A stretch of 5,059 nt of DNA from NCBI GenBank assembly GCA_027035735.1, contig JALVUH010000159.1:1-5059 (forward strand). Reading direction: 5' to 3'. The position numbers and the translations under genes are program-made. Shown here one piece after another: positions 1-5,059 of the stretch. The notes beneath the pieces were generated by a model. It searched no databases. It saw only the letters and a list, made by a program, of their open reading frames with translations, and was not told where the DNA came from. Origin of the DNA: Nautiliaceae bacterium (GTDB lineage Bacteria > Campylobacterota > Campylobacteria > Campylobacterales > Nautiliaceae). Every line of letters starts with the position of its first letter. The stretch's first letter is position 1.

Positions 1-617
1 TCAAGGCTACTTACAACCATTGCTCTTTTTACATCTATAAGAGTCAGTGCTTTTGCAATTTTTTCTACAAAATCAACACTAAAAACTCCTAGCATATATT
101 TTTTAGCACCTGCTGGATTTGTAAGAGGTCCTAAAATATTAAAAATTGTTCTATGCGGAATTGAACGACGAATTGGCATAATATGTTTCATTGCCGGATG
201 ATGATTTATTGCAAAAATAAATGTAAATCCAACTTCTTCAAGCATTTTTACCTGATTTTCGGGACTTAGATTAAGATTGATACCAAGAGCTTCAAGCATA
301 TCGGCACTTCCACTTTTGCTCGTAATACTTCTGTTTCCGTGTTTTGCTACGAAGCTACCAATTGAAGAAAGTAAAAGTGCAGTGGTAGAAGAGATATTAA
401 AAGAGTTGCTTTTATCTCCACCTGTTCCTACTATATCAATTAGCTTTTCTCTAAGCTCCTCACTTACAGGAAGTTTAACGCTAAATTCTCTCATAACTTC
501 CGCGGCTGCTGCTATATCCTCAGCACTTTCACCCTTTTCATATAGTTCAATTAAAAAATTTTTTGCTTCTTCTTCACTCATTTCGTTTTTAAATAGTTTA
601 TAAAACTTTTCTTTCAT
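1..617 (-). CDS. trpD: Anthranilate phosphoribosyltransferase TrpD, partial (C-terminus beyond the left edge)
   Basis: This enzyme transfers the phosphoribosyl group of PRPP to anthranilate, the second step committed to tryptophan, in the cytosol. The reading frame starts at ATG 617 and stays open to base 1, giving about 205 of the usual 330 or so residues. A short helical N-terminal domain (about 1-60) precedes the PRPP-binding motif DIVGTGGD (61-68) and NxFNISS (71-77). Then come KHGNR (92-96), SKSGSAD (100-106), the His pair at 139-140 in the NHHPAMKHIMPIR stretch, and RTIFNILGPLTNP (156-168). These are classical TrpD motifs, not those of the TrpD2 paralogue. The Asp-Glu metal-binding motif of the family would lie in the missing part. 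A strong AAGGAG lies 5 nt before the ATG and overlaps the ppk2 stop codon, which fixes the start and implies co-transcription and translational coupling with ppk2. No other trp gene is visible in the window. Confidence 0.95.
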   Translation of the reverse strand, partial: MKEKFYKLFKNEMSEEEAKNFLIELYEKGESAEDIAAAAEVMREFSVKLPVSEELREKLIDIVGTGGDKSNSFNISSTTALLLSSIGSFVAKHGNRSITSKSGSADMLEALGINLNLSPENQVKMLEEVGFTFIFAINHHPAMKHIMPIRRSIPHRTIFNILGPLTNPAGAKKYMLGVFSVDFVEKIAKALTLIDVKRAMVVSSL

Positions 618-622
618 TTTCT

Positions 623-628
623 CTCCTT
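623..628 (-). promoter_or_regulatory. Ribosome binding site of trpD, overlapping the ppk2 stop
   Basis: On the minus strand AAGGAG (628 to 623) sits 5 nt before the trpD ATG at 617. Its first two A's are the last two bases of the ppk2 TAA stop (629-627). Ribosomes finishing ppk2 therefore end on the trpD initiation signal, which supports coupling and confirms the chosen trpD start. Confidence 0.75.
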
Positions 629-1532
629 AACTCACAAACTTACCGCTTCTTATTCTATCAGCTTCCATTATCTCAATTTCCCTTGCCCCGCTTACTACTA
701 TCCCTTCATCTGGAGTATAATCAAGACTTCTATTTCTATCAGGATAATCAACTGCATTTAAAATTACTTTCATAGCATTAAGTCTTGCAAGATGTTTATT
801 ATCGCTTCTAATAACAGTCCAAGGTGCATAGTGAGTATGAGTTGCTTTTAGCATTTTATATTTCATTTCTGTAAATTCATCCCACTTATCTTGTGCTTGA
901 AGGTCAATTTCACTTAATTTCCATTGTCTAAGTGGATCGGTCCTTCTTTTTTCAAATCTTTTTGCTTGTTCTTCTTTTGAAATTGATAAATAAATCTTAA
1001 CTAAAATTGTCCCTTCCATTACTAAAGATTTCTCAAACATAGGACACTCTTGCATAAATGTTTCATATTGCTCTTTTGTACAAAATCCAAAAACAGGCTC
1101 AACCATAGCTCTATTGTACCAGCTCCTATCAAAAAAGACTATCTCTCCGCCTCTTGGAAACTGCTCAACATATCTTTGAAAATACCATTGAGTCTTTTGA
1201 ACATCACTTGGCTTTCCAAGAGCTACGACTCTATAGTGTTTTTCATTCATATATCTTACAATCCTTCTAATTGTCCCACCTTTACCCGCAGCATCTCTTC
1301 CTTCAAACAAAACAATCATTCTTTTTTGAGTGTCTTCAAGATATTTTTGCATTTTTATAAGCTCAGCTTGATAAGGTTTTAGTTCTTGTTCTTGTAAATA
1401 TTTTTTTATAGCCTTTTTATATGTTTTTTTTAATTTCATATATTCATTTATCAGCTCATCAAGTCTCATTTTTTTATTACCGACAAGTACATATTCGGGA
1501 TTTCTAATTTCATTTATATTAATTTTTTCCAT
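627..1532 (-). CDS. ppk2: Polyphosphate kinase 2, class I-like (polyP:nucleoside diphosphate phosphotransferase)
   Basis: Cytosolic PPK2 enzymes move phosphate between inorganic polyphosphate and nucleoside diphosphates, usually working in the direction of ATP or GTP formation from polyP. The 301-aa length fits a single-domain PPK2. A charged helical N-terminal segment (about 20-70) precedes the P-loop kinase core. Walker A is GRDAAGKGG (78-86), the Walker B strand is IVFFDRSWYNR (131-141) followed by AMVEPVFGFC, and the lid is KRFEKRRTDPLRQWKLSEID (191-210). All three motifs are intact, and YAPWTVIRSDNK (235-246) is also typical. The start at ATG 1532 is preceded by AAGG with a 6-nt spacer and by a near-consensus promoter. 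It is the first gene of a two-gene operon with trpD (9-nt gap) and diverges from a ParA-family gene. Subclass (ADP or GDP preference) cannot be settled by eye. Confidence 0.95.
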   Translation of the reverse strand: MEKININEIRNPEYVLVGNKKMRLDELINEYMKLKKTYKKAIKKYLQEQELKPYQAELIKMQKYLEDTQKRMIVLFEGRDAAGKGGTIRRIVRYMNEKHYRVVALGKPSDVQKTQWYFQRYVEQFPRGGEIVFFDRSWYNRAMVEPVFGFCTKEQYETFMQECPMFEKSLVMEGTILVKIYLSISKEEQAKRFEKRRTDPLRQWKLSEIDLQAQDKWDEFTEMKYKMLKATHTHYAPWTVIRSDNKHLARLNAMKVILNAVDYPDRNRSLDYTPDEGIVVSGAREIEIMEADRIRSGKFVS

Positions 1533-1562
1533 TTGAAACCTTAGTGAGTTTTTTGATATTAT
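1533..1562 (+). promoter_or_regulatory. Predicted sigma70 promoter of the parA-like gene
   Basis: On the plus strand there is a -35-like TTGAAA (1533-1538), an 18-nt spacer ending in a T run, and an extended -10 TGA-TATTAT (TG at 1554-1555, hexamer 1557-1562). TTTTTTGnTATNAT matches the Campylobacterota sigma70 pattern. The predicted start near 1569 gives a leader of about 11 nt containing AAAAAAGG. The element lies directly against the ppk2 start codon and its -10 overlaps that of the opposing ppk2 promoter. The call rests on motifs only. Confidence 0.55.
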
Positions 1563-1586
1563 ACTAAAAAAGGCTATTGATGATAA
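1558..1586 (-). promoter_or_regulatory. Predicted sigma70 promoter of ppk2-trpD
   Basis: On the minus strand a perfect -10 TATAAT (1563 to 1558) is preceded by a T-rich spacer of 17 nt and a -35-like TTATCA (1586 to 1581, 4 of 6 matches to TTGACA). The predicted start near 1551 leaves a leader of about 18 nt with AAGG before ATG 1532. The -35 lies inside the first codons of the divergent parA-like gene, and the -10 overlaps the -10 of that gene's own promoter. Confidence 0.6.
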
Positions 1587-2227
1587 TATCGCTTTTTAAC
1601 TCAAAAGGAGGAGTTGGTAAAACTACAACATGTGTAAATTTAGCATATTTAACTTCACTAAAATATAAAACTTTACTTATTGATTTAGATATTCAAGGTG
1701 CAAGTAGTTATTTTTTTGATAAAAAAGTAAAAAAAAGAAATTTGCTTAATAAAAACCCATCAAAAATAATAAAATCCACTCAATATAAAAACTTAGATAT
1801 CATTCCAGCTGATACTAAACTTGAAAATTATAAAAAAGGCCTTGAGACAATAATAAATCAAGATTATGAATTTATTTTTATTGATGCCCCCGCAAACATT
1901 AATCAACTTACAAAAGATATTATGAGGTTATCTAATCTTATAATAGTCCCTGCTCTTCCAAATATTTTATCACTTAGAACGTATAATCAATTACTATCTC
2001 AAAACTTAAACAACAATTTAAAAATTTTGCTAAATAGAGTTGAAAAATCTCCTCTTCATCAAAAAGTTATAAAAGCTATCGCAAAACTTCCTAAAAATCA
2101 ATATTTTAAAAATTATATTCCAAAATCTAATATTATTGAAGCAATGTCATTTGATAAAATTCCAGCTGTAAGAAAAAGCGAGAAAATAAAAAAAGCTTAT
2201 ATGAATGTTTTAAGAGAGATTATTTAA
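1580..2227 (+). CDS. Orphan ParA/MinD-family ATPase, small
   Basis: A deviant-Walker P-loop ATPase of the ParA/Soj type. Members of this family dimerise on ATP, often bind DNA nonspecifically, and position plasmids, chromosome origins or large protein assemblies. From ATG 1580 it has 215 aa, close to the core domain alone with no N-terminal DNA-binding extension. Visible motifs are the deviant Walker A SKGGVGKTT (8-16, signature K9 and P-loop K14), Walker A' LIDLDIQGASS (33-43) and Walker B FIFIDAPAN (98-106). The usual DxPP is changed to DAPA, and the usual DPQG to DIQG. A Lys-rich C-terminal helix (199-215) could contact DNA. TTG 1577 is in frame, but ATG 1580 is preferred because AAAAAAGG ends 6 nt before it and only 3 nt before the TTG. 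No ParB or other partner is visible. The gene appears more AT-rich than ppk2: line 1741-1800 has 12 G/C in 60, against 23 in 60 for 1141-1200. Its cargo is unknown; the nearest divergent gene is ppk2. Confidence 0.9.
   Translation: MIISLFNSKGGVGKTTTCVNLAYLTSLKYKTLLIDLDIQGASSYFFDKKVKKRNLLNKNPSKIIKSTQYKNLDIIPADTKLENYKKGLETIINQDYEFIFIDAPANINQLTKDIMRLSNLIIVPALPNILSLRTYNQLLSQNLNNNLKILLNRVEKSPLHQKVIKAIAKLPKNQYFKNYIPKSNIIEAMSFDKIPAVRKSEKIKKAYMNVLREII
2224..2227. other. Overlapping convergent stop codons (TTAA)
   Basis: The plus-strand parA-like gene ends with TAA at 2225-2227, and the minus-strand polyprenyl synthase ends with TAA at 2226-2224. Both stops use the same palindromic TTAA. No GC-rich hairpin followed by a T run is visible within roughly 60 nt on either side, so neither transcript has an obvious intrinsic terminator here. 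Confidence 0.85.
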
Positions 2228-3087
2228 AACTTTCTATCAACTATCTTTTCTGCAATAATTTCAAGTTTAGGGATATTATACTCTGTTATTGCTTTTTTTG
2301 CCTCTTCTACTAATTCTTTTGCTTCGTTGTAGCACTTTGAAATGATGCCAAGTTCATTCATTTTGTTTTTAATCCACTCTTTTTCAGTTTCACTTAAATC
2401 TTTTTTATAAAGGGATTTTAATTTCTCCCTGTCTGCTTCATCAAGTGCTTCATAAAGATAAATATAAGGCAGAGTCATTTTTCCTTCTTTAAAATCAAGC
2501 ATTGATGGCTTTCCAAGAGTCTTTTCATCTTGAGTAATATCTAGCAAATCATCAATTATTTGAAATGCAATTCCAATATTTTTTCCATAAAGTCCAAAAT
2601 CATCTTCATCATATCCTTCTTCAAGTGCCGCCGCCTTGCAACTTGCCTCAATTAAAGAAGCTGTTTTTTTATAAATCATCTGCAAATATTTTTCTTTATC
2701 AAGATTCATCTCTTTTGAAAGCTTCACATCTTCAAGCTCTCCTTGAGAGAGAAGATATACAGCATTTGAGATTATTTTTGCTACTTTTTCATTAAAAGAA
2801 GTTAATTCATAAAAAGCTCTTGAATAGATAATATCTCCAAGCATTACAGCCGTAAAATCTCCATATTTTGCATTAATAGATAATACTCCTCTTCTAAGAG
2901 TAGCCTCATCTATTACATCATCATGAAGTAAACTTGCTAAATGAATAGCCTCCACTACTGCTGCAAGTTTAATAGATTTTGGAGAGATGGTAGTAATTAA
3001 AGTTCCTCTAACTCCTTTACCTTTTTTGATATCTTTATATTCTTCAAATTCATTAAACATATCATCTAAAACTTCATAAAAATGCAT
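2224..3087 (-). CDS. Long-chain polyprenyl diphosphate synthase (IspB/IspA-like)
   Basis: A trans-isoprenyl diphosphate synthase that condenses isopentenyl diphosphate units onto an allylic primer. In this lineage the product most likely supplies the menaquinone side chain. The 287-aa sequence has the first Asp-rich motif HDDVIDEATLRRG (55-67; D56, D57, D60) and the second FQIIDDLLDIT (175-185; D179, D180, D183), plus LGKP (191-194) and the helix with GKMTLPY (202-208). Ala and Ser at 51-52, where farnesyl synthases carry bulky aromatics, point to a long-chain product, as in E. coli IspB. The isopentenyl-binding motif is the loose KGKGVRGT (22-29) in place of the usual GGKRxRP, and the N-terminus is short. 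ATG 3087 shares one base with the TAA of the upstream gene (TAATG) and has AAAGGA upstream, so the start is well supported. It is the last gene of an operon with the exported protein and the DUF2018 protein. Exact chain length is not determined, so no gene symbol is given. Confidence 0.92.
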   Translation of the reverse strand: MHFYEVLDDMFNEFEEYKDIKKGKGVRGTLITTISPKSIKLAAVVEAIHLASLLHDDVIDEATLRRGVLSINAKYGDFTAVMLGDIIYSRAFYELTSFNEKVAKIISNAVYLLSQGELEDVKLSKEMNLDKEKYLQMIYKKTASLIEASCKAAALEEGYDEDDFGLYGKNIGIAFQIIDDLLDITQDEKTLGKPSMLDFKEGKMTLPYIYLYEALDEADREKLKSLYKKDLSETEKEWIKNKMNELGIISKCYNEAKELVEEAKKAITEYNIPKLEIIAEKIVDRKF

Positions 3088-3470
3088 TATTTTCCTTTGA
3101 AATCTATTTTTATTTTATTTTTATAAATTTTATTTAAATATAATCTAAATGAACTAATTTTATCAGAAAATTGTGTAACTTTTATATATAAATAAGGTTT
3201 AAAATCTGGATAATCTGCAATTTTAATCCTAAATGTATCTAAAGGATATTCGTTAAAAAGAGTTAATTGATAAGGAAAATTATCATATTTATAAAGAACA
3301 ATCAATACTCCATTTTTATATAAAGTCCATCTAAGAGTTAAATTATATGCTTTTTTATCATAATATATAATCATTTTTGCATTTTGATCTTTTTTCAATG
3401 AAAAATCAAAGGGAAATTTTATGAATGAAGCATATAAAACAAAAGGCAAAAAAAGAAATAATTTATTCAT
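3087..3470 (-). CDS. Small exported protein of unknown function
   Basis: I do not recognise a domain in this 127-aa protein. A short N-terminus with Lys at position 3 followed by the hydrophobic run LFLFLPFVLYA (4-14) looks like a Sec signal peptide, with possible cleavage after A14 (L-Y-A before SF); a periplasmic location is inferred. The mature part is rich in Lys, Tyr, Phe and Ile, has no Cys, and its alternating pattern suggests beta strands (about 32-115). It overlaps the upstream DUF2018 gene by 8 nt and ends at TAATG, shared with the polyprenyl synthase start. No good Shine-Dalgarno precedes ATG 3470, so translation probably depends on coupling. From memory, a small exported protein holds the same slot between DUF2018 and the polyprenyl synthase in Campylobacter jejuni (Cj0539-Cj0541) and Helicobacter pylori (HP0242-HP0240). 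This supports a real gene but gives no function. Confidence 0.8.
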   Translation of the reverse strand: MNKLFLFLPFVLYASFIKFPFDFSLKKDQNAKMIIYYDKKAYNLTLRWTLYKNGVLIVLYKYDNFPYQLTLFNEYPLDTFRIKIADYPDFKPYLYIKVTQFSDKISSFRLYLNKIYKNKIKIDFKGK

Positions 3471-3729
3471 TTTTAGTTAAAATATTTGCCATTGTATGAA
3501 TATAAAAATCAAATTCTTCTTGTTCTAATTCTTCACTTCTATTAAATTTTACTTCATTTATTTTTTGTTCTAATTCATCACCATAACAATCCTCTGCTAA
3601 AATCTCAAGTGCTGCTAAACGCTCAAAAACTTTTTCAAGCTCTTCAATTACTAAATTTTTATTAGCATTAAAAATAATTTCAAAAAATTTATCTTTTGGA
3701 GTCTTATTCTCATCAAATGGATCAAACAT
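3463..3729 (-). CDS. DUF2018 family protein (HP0242-like)
   Basis: A small acidic all-helical cytosolic protein of 88 aa. FFEIIFNANK (15-24), the helix EELEKVFERLAALEIL (29-44) and the C-terminal HTMANIL (78-84) resemble what I recall of H. pylori HP0242, the structural example of DUF2018. That protein is known for its intertwined homodimer. The biological function of the family is unknown to me. No membrane segment or signal peptide is seen. ATG 3729 is well supported by AAGGAG with a 5-nt spacer. It is the first gene of an operon with the exported protein (8-nt overlap) and the polyprenyl synthase, and the neighbourhood matches that of HP0242, which strengthens the family call beyond sequence resemblance alone. 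Confidence 0.8.
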   Translation of the reverse strand: MFDPFDENKTPKDKFFEIIFNANKNLVIEELEKVFERLAALEILAEDCYGDELEQKINEVKFNRSEELEQEEFDFYIHTMANILTKNE

Positions 3730-3734
3730 ACAAT

Positions 3735-3740
3735 CTCCTT
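3735..3740 (-). promoter_or_regulatory. Ribosome binding site of the DUF2018 gene
   Basis: AAGGAG on the minus strand (3740 to 3735) lies 5 nt before ATG 3729. It is the only strong Shine-Dalgarno of the three-gene operon's first two genes, so it probably drives entry for the DUF2018 gene and, by coupling, the exported protein gene. Confidence 0.7.
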
Positions 3741-3750
3741 TTTTTGATTT

Positions 3751-3765
3751 AAAATAGCATAAAAA
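3751..3765 (-). promoter_or_regulatory. Predicted promoter of the DUF2018 - exported protein - polyprenyl synthase operon
   Basis: On the minus strand TTTTTATGCTATTTT (3765 to 3751) reads as a T run, an extended TG (3759-3758) and a -10 TATTTT (3756 to 3751), with further T-rich sequence upstream. This is the Campylobacterota style of promoter, in which T tracts stand in for a clear -35. A TTTACA at 3791 to 3786 is too far away to be its -35. The predicted start near 3744 leaves a leader of about 15 nt carrying the ribosome binding site. Confidence 0.45.
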
Positions 3766-3863
3766 CTAAAAAAAGGCAAGAAATGTGTAAAAATTAGTAG
3801 AGAGATGAATAAAAGAAATTAGAAAAAATTAAAAACATAAAAGCTTAACATAATAATTTTACT
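3766..3863. other. AT-rich spacer without a recognised gene
   Basis: The upstream part of the 134-nt gap between the 141-aa HHE-like gene and the DUF2018 gene is strongly A-rich on the plus strand. I see no ORF, tRNA or GC-rich hairpin. A small AAGCTT-centred palindrome near 3840-3846 is too weak to call a terminator, so read-through from purH into the next operon is possible. Confidence 0.5.
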
Positions 3864-4289
3864 CTAAATAAGTTTTTTGATATTCTCTTCAATCTCTTTT
3901 ATCTCTTCTTCATCTAAAACTTCTCTTAATTGTTGAATAAAAAGACCTCTTTCTTTTTTTAAATACGCCTTTAAAATTTCTTCAAAATCATCAAATTTCA
4001 AAAATGCATCCATACTTTTTTCATGTGCTTTTTGCTGGATGTAATCTAACATTCTAAAAAGCATATCTCTAACTAATCTATTCTCATTTACAAATTTTCT
4101 AGCTTTTTCATTTGTAATTCCATAAAATTGGAGATTAAAATGAAATTCAAGCTCATCTCTCATTTCATTACACAAATCATACAGCTCTTCATAAAAAGCA
4201 TCTAAGGGAGAAAAATTATCCCTTAGAAATTCCATTTTTCTAAAAATTTCTTTTATCTCTTTTTGATGTTTTATAATTGGCTCAAGCAT
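3864..4289 (-). CDS. Hemerythrin/HHE-like helical protein with degenerate metal ligands (tentative)
   Basis: A 141-aa, all-helical, highly charged protein with no signal peptide, presumably cytosolic. Its spacing resembles the HHE cation-binding domain. H8 lies in the opening helix (IIKHQKEI), H50 in LEFHFNLQF where HxxxE is expected, a third helix is centred on VNENRLVRDML (67-77), and a final helix YLKKERGLF (109-117) is followed by an acidic EEEIKEI run. Against the expected six ligands I read H8 kept, H50 kept, E54 replaced by Q, the next His replaced by N70, the following His replaced by Y109, and E113 kept. If that alignment is right, a normal di-iron oxygen site is unlikely. The gene starts 8 nt after the purH stop, with a TAAGG that overlaps that stop and lies 6 nt before ATG 4289, so it is co-transcribed with purH. 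The fold assignment is by eye and could be wrong; a plain helical protein of unknown family is the alternative. Confidence 0.55.
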   Translation of the reverse strand: MLEPIIKHQKEIKEIFRKMEFLRDNFSPLDAFYEELYDLCNEMRDELEFHFNLQFYGITNEKARKFVNENRLVRDMLFRMLDYIQQKAHEKSMDAFLKFDDFEEILKAYLKKERGLFIQQLREVLDEEEIKEIEENIKKLI

Positions 4290-4297
4290 TAAATACC

Positions 4298-5059
4298 TTA
4301 ATGTAAAAAGTGTCTTTTACCTGTGAAATACATAGCTATTCCAGCTTCATTAGCAGCCTCAATTACTTCATCATCTCTAATACTTCCACCTGGTTGAATT
4401 ATAGCTTTTACTCCAACACTTGCAGCATAATCTACACTATCTCTAAATGGGAAAAATGCTTCGCTTGCAAGGCTTGAGCCTCTTATATCAAGACCAAGTG
4501 AGTTTGCTTTTTCTACTGCACATCTAGTTGCATCTACTCTACTTGTCATTCCCATTCCAATAGCTACCATTTGAGAATCTTTTACAAATACTACGCAGTT
4601 TGATTTAGTAAGAGCTGCAATTTTCCAGGCCATTTCAAGATCACTTTTATCATCAACACATACTTTTGTTACACATTTTGCATTTTTTACTTCATCTTCA
4701 AGCACTCTATCTGCATCTTGGAATACAAATCCACCTTCAATATGTTTAAAATCCCAAACATCTCCTGGAATCTCTAAATGAGGTTGACCTAAATCAAAAA
4801 TTTTAATTCTTTTTTTATTTTTGAATACTTCAAGAGCTTCATCAGTAACTTTCCCAGCAATTAAAACCTCAACAAAAATTTTATTCATCTCTTCAGCAAG
4901 CTCTTTTGTAACAACTCCATTAACAGCCACAACCCCACCATATGCACTTACAGGGTCGCACTCAAGTGCTTTTTGCCAAGTGGTAACTAAATCCTCTTTT
5001 TTAGCAGCACCACAAGGATTTGCATGTTTTACTATTACAATACTTCCTTTTCCAAGACT
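4298..5059 (-). CDS. purH: Bifunctional purine biosynthesis protein PurH, partial (C-terminal AICAR transformylase part)
   Basis: PurH performs the last two steps of IMP synthesis: formyl transfer from 10-formyl-tetrahydrofolate to AICAR (C-terminal domain) and ring closure by IMP cyclohydrolase (N-terminal domain). The frame is open from base 5059, so 253 residues are visible, about the C-terminal half of a protein near 510 aa; the cyclohydrolase domain is outside the window. In-frame GTG at 4930 is internal, because the upstream codons continue the family sequence: VKHANPCG (5032-5009, with the catalytic Lys-His pair) and DPVSAYGGVVA. Downstream lie IPGDVWDFKHIEGG, the GMGMTSRVDAT loop, LDIRGSSLASEAFFPFRD, IIQPGGSIRDDEVI and the C-terminal FTGKRHFLH, all typical of the transformylase domain. 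The stop at 4300-4298 is followed 8 nt later by the HHE-like gene, which appears to be in the same transcript. Confidence 0.96.
   Translation of the reverse strand, partial: SLGKGSIVIVKHANPCGAAKKEDLVTTWQKALECDPVSAYGGVVAVNGVVTKELAEEMNKIFVEVLIAGKVTDEALEVFKNKKRIKIFDLGQPHLEIPGDVWDFKHIEGGFVFQDADRVLEDEVKNAKCVTKVCVDDKSDLEMAWKIAALTKSNCVVFVKDSQMVAIGMGMTSRVDATRCAVEKANSLGLDIRGSSLASEAFFPFRDSVDYAASVGVKAIIQPGGSIRDDEVIEAANEAGIAMYFTGKRHFLH

Noticed and set aside
277..603. Plus-strand 108-aa open frame with a signal-like hydrophobic N-terminus
   Set aside because: It lies wholly antisense to the well-conserved trpD coding sequence, has low-complexity Ser/Leu composition, and has no ribosome site.
1050..1382. 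Plus-strand 110-aa open frame
   Set aside because: It is antisense to the Walker A and B region of ppk2 and has no recognisable motif or start signal.
1577..1579. TTG as the start of the parA-like gene
   Set aside because: It is only 3 nt after the AGG of the ribosome site, while ATG 1580 is at 6 nt and puts the deviant Walker A at the usual position.
1711..1736. Runs of 7 T and 8 A in the parA-like gene as phase-variation tracts
   Set aside because: Such A/T runs are common at this base composition, similar runs occur in ppk2, and phase variation in this phylum normally uses G/C tracts.
2565..2795. Plus-strand 76-aa open frame
   Set aside because: It is antisense to the polyprenyl synthase core; it is a shadow frame.
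3833..3850. AAGCTT-centred palindrome after the HHE-like gene as a terminator
   Set aside because: The stem is very short and AT-rich, and it is not followed by a convincing T run on the minus strand.
4928..4930. GTG as a start codon giving a 210-aa protein
   Set aside because: The upstream frame continues to the window edge with conserved PurH sequence including VKHANPCG, so this is an internal Val codon.
1..5059. CRISPR array, tRNA or rRNA genes, insertion sequences, long direct or inverted repeats
   Set aside because: None was seen on reading both strands. The window is almost fully occupied by coding sequence.

Overview
The window is about 70% A+T. It carries seven protein genes on the minus strand and one on the plus strand, with almost no intergenic DNA. 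Gene content, low GC, T-rich promoters of the TTTTTTGnTATAAT type and the order DUF2018 - exported protein - polyprenyl synthase point to a chemolithotrophic or microaerobic Campylobacterota (Epsilonproteobacteria). A deep-branching group such as the Nautiliales is my guess, but the genus cannot be fixed from this sequence.

Layout from high to low coordinates along the minus strand: (1) the C-terminal half of purH (entering at 5059, ending at 4298), followed 8 nt later by a 141-aa helical protein that I read as a hemerythrin/HHE-like domain with most metal ligands lost; (2) a 134-nt gap (3730-3863) holding a probable promoter, then a three-gene overlapping operon: a DUF2018 protein (HP0242-like), a small exported protein, and a long-chain polyprenyl diphosphate synthase (IspB/IspA-like, probably for the menaquinone side chain); (3) after a plus-strand gene, a two-gene operon of class I polyphosphate kinase 2 (ppk2) and trpD (anthranilate phosphoribosyltransferase), the latter cut off by the left edge.

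The single plus-strand gene (1580-2227) encodes a small orphan ParA/MinD-type ATPase. It is divergent from ppk2, and the two genes share a compact region in which two well-formed sigma70 promoters lie on opposite strands with their -10 hexamers overlapping. At its other end it converges with the polyprenyl synthase gene, and the two TAA stop codons overlap within a TTAA palindrome, with no visible terminator.

Most genes are housekeeping (purine synthesis, tryptophan synthesis, quinone side chain). The points of interest are the ParA ATPase paired with ppk2 through mutually overlapping promoters, which raises the untested idea of positioning or regulating polyphosphate granules, and the degenerate hemerythrin-like protein coupled to purH. 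No RNA genes, CRISPR arrays, insertion sequences or other mobile elements were seen.
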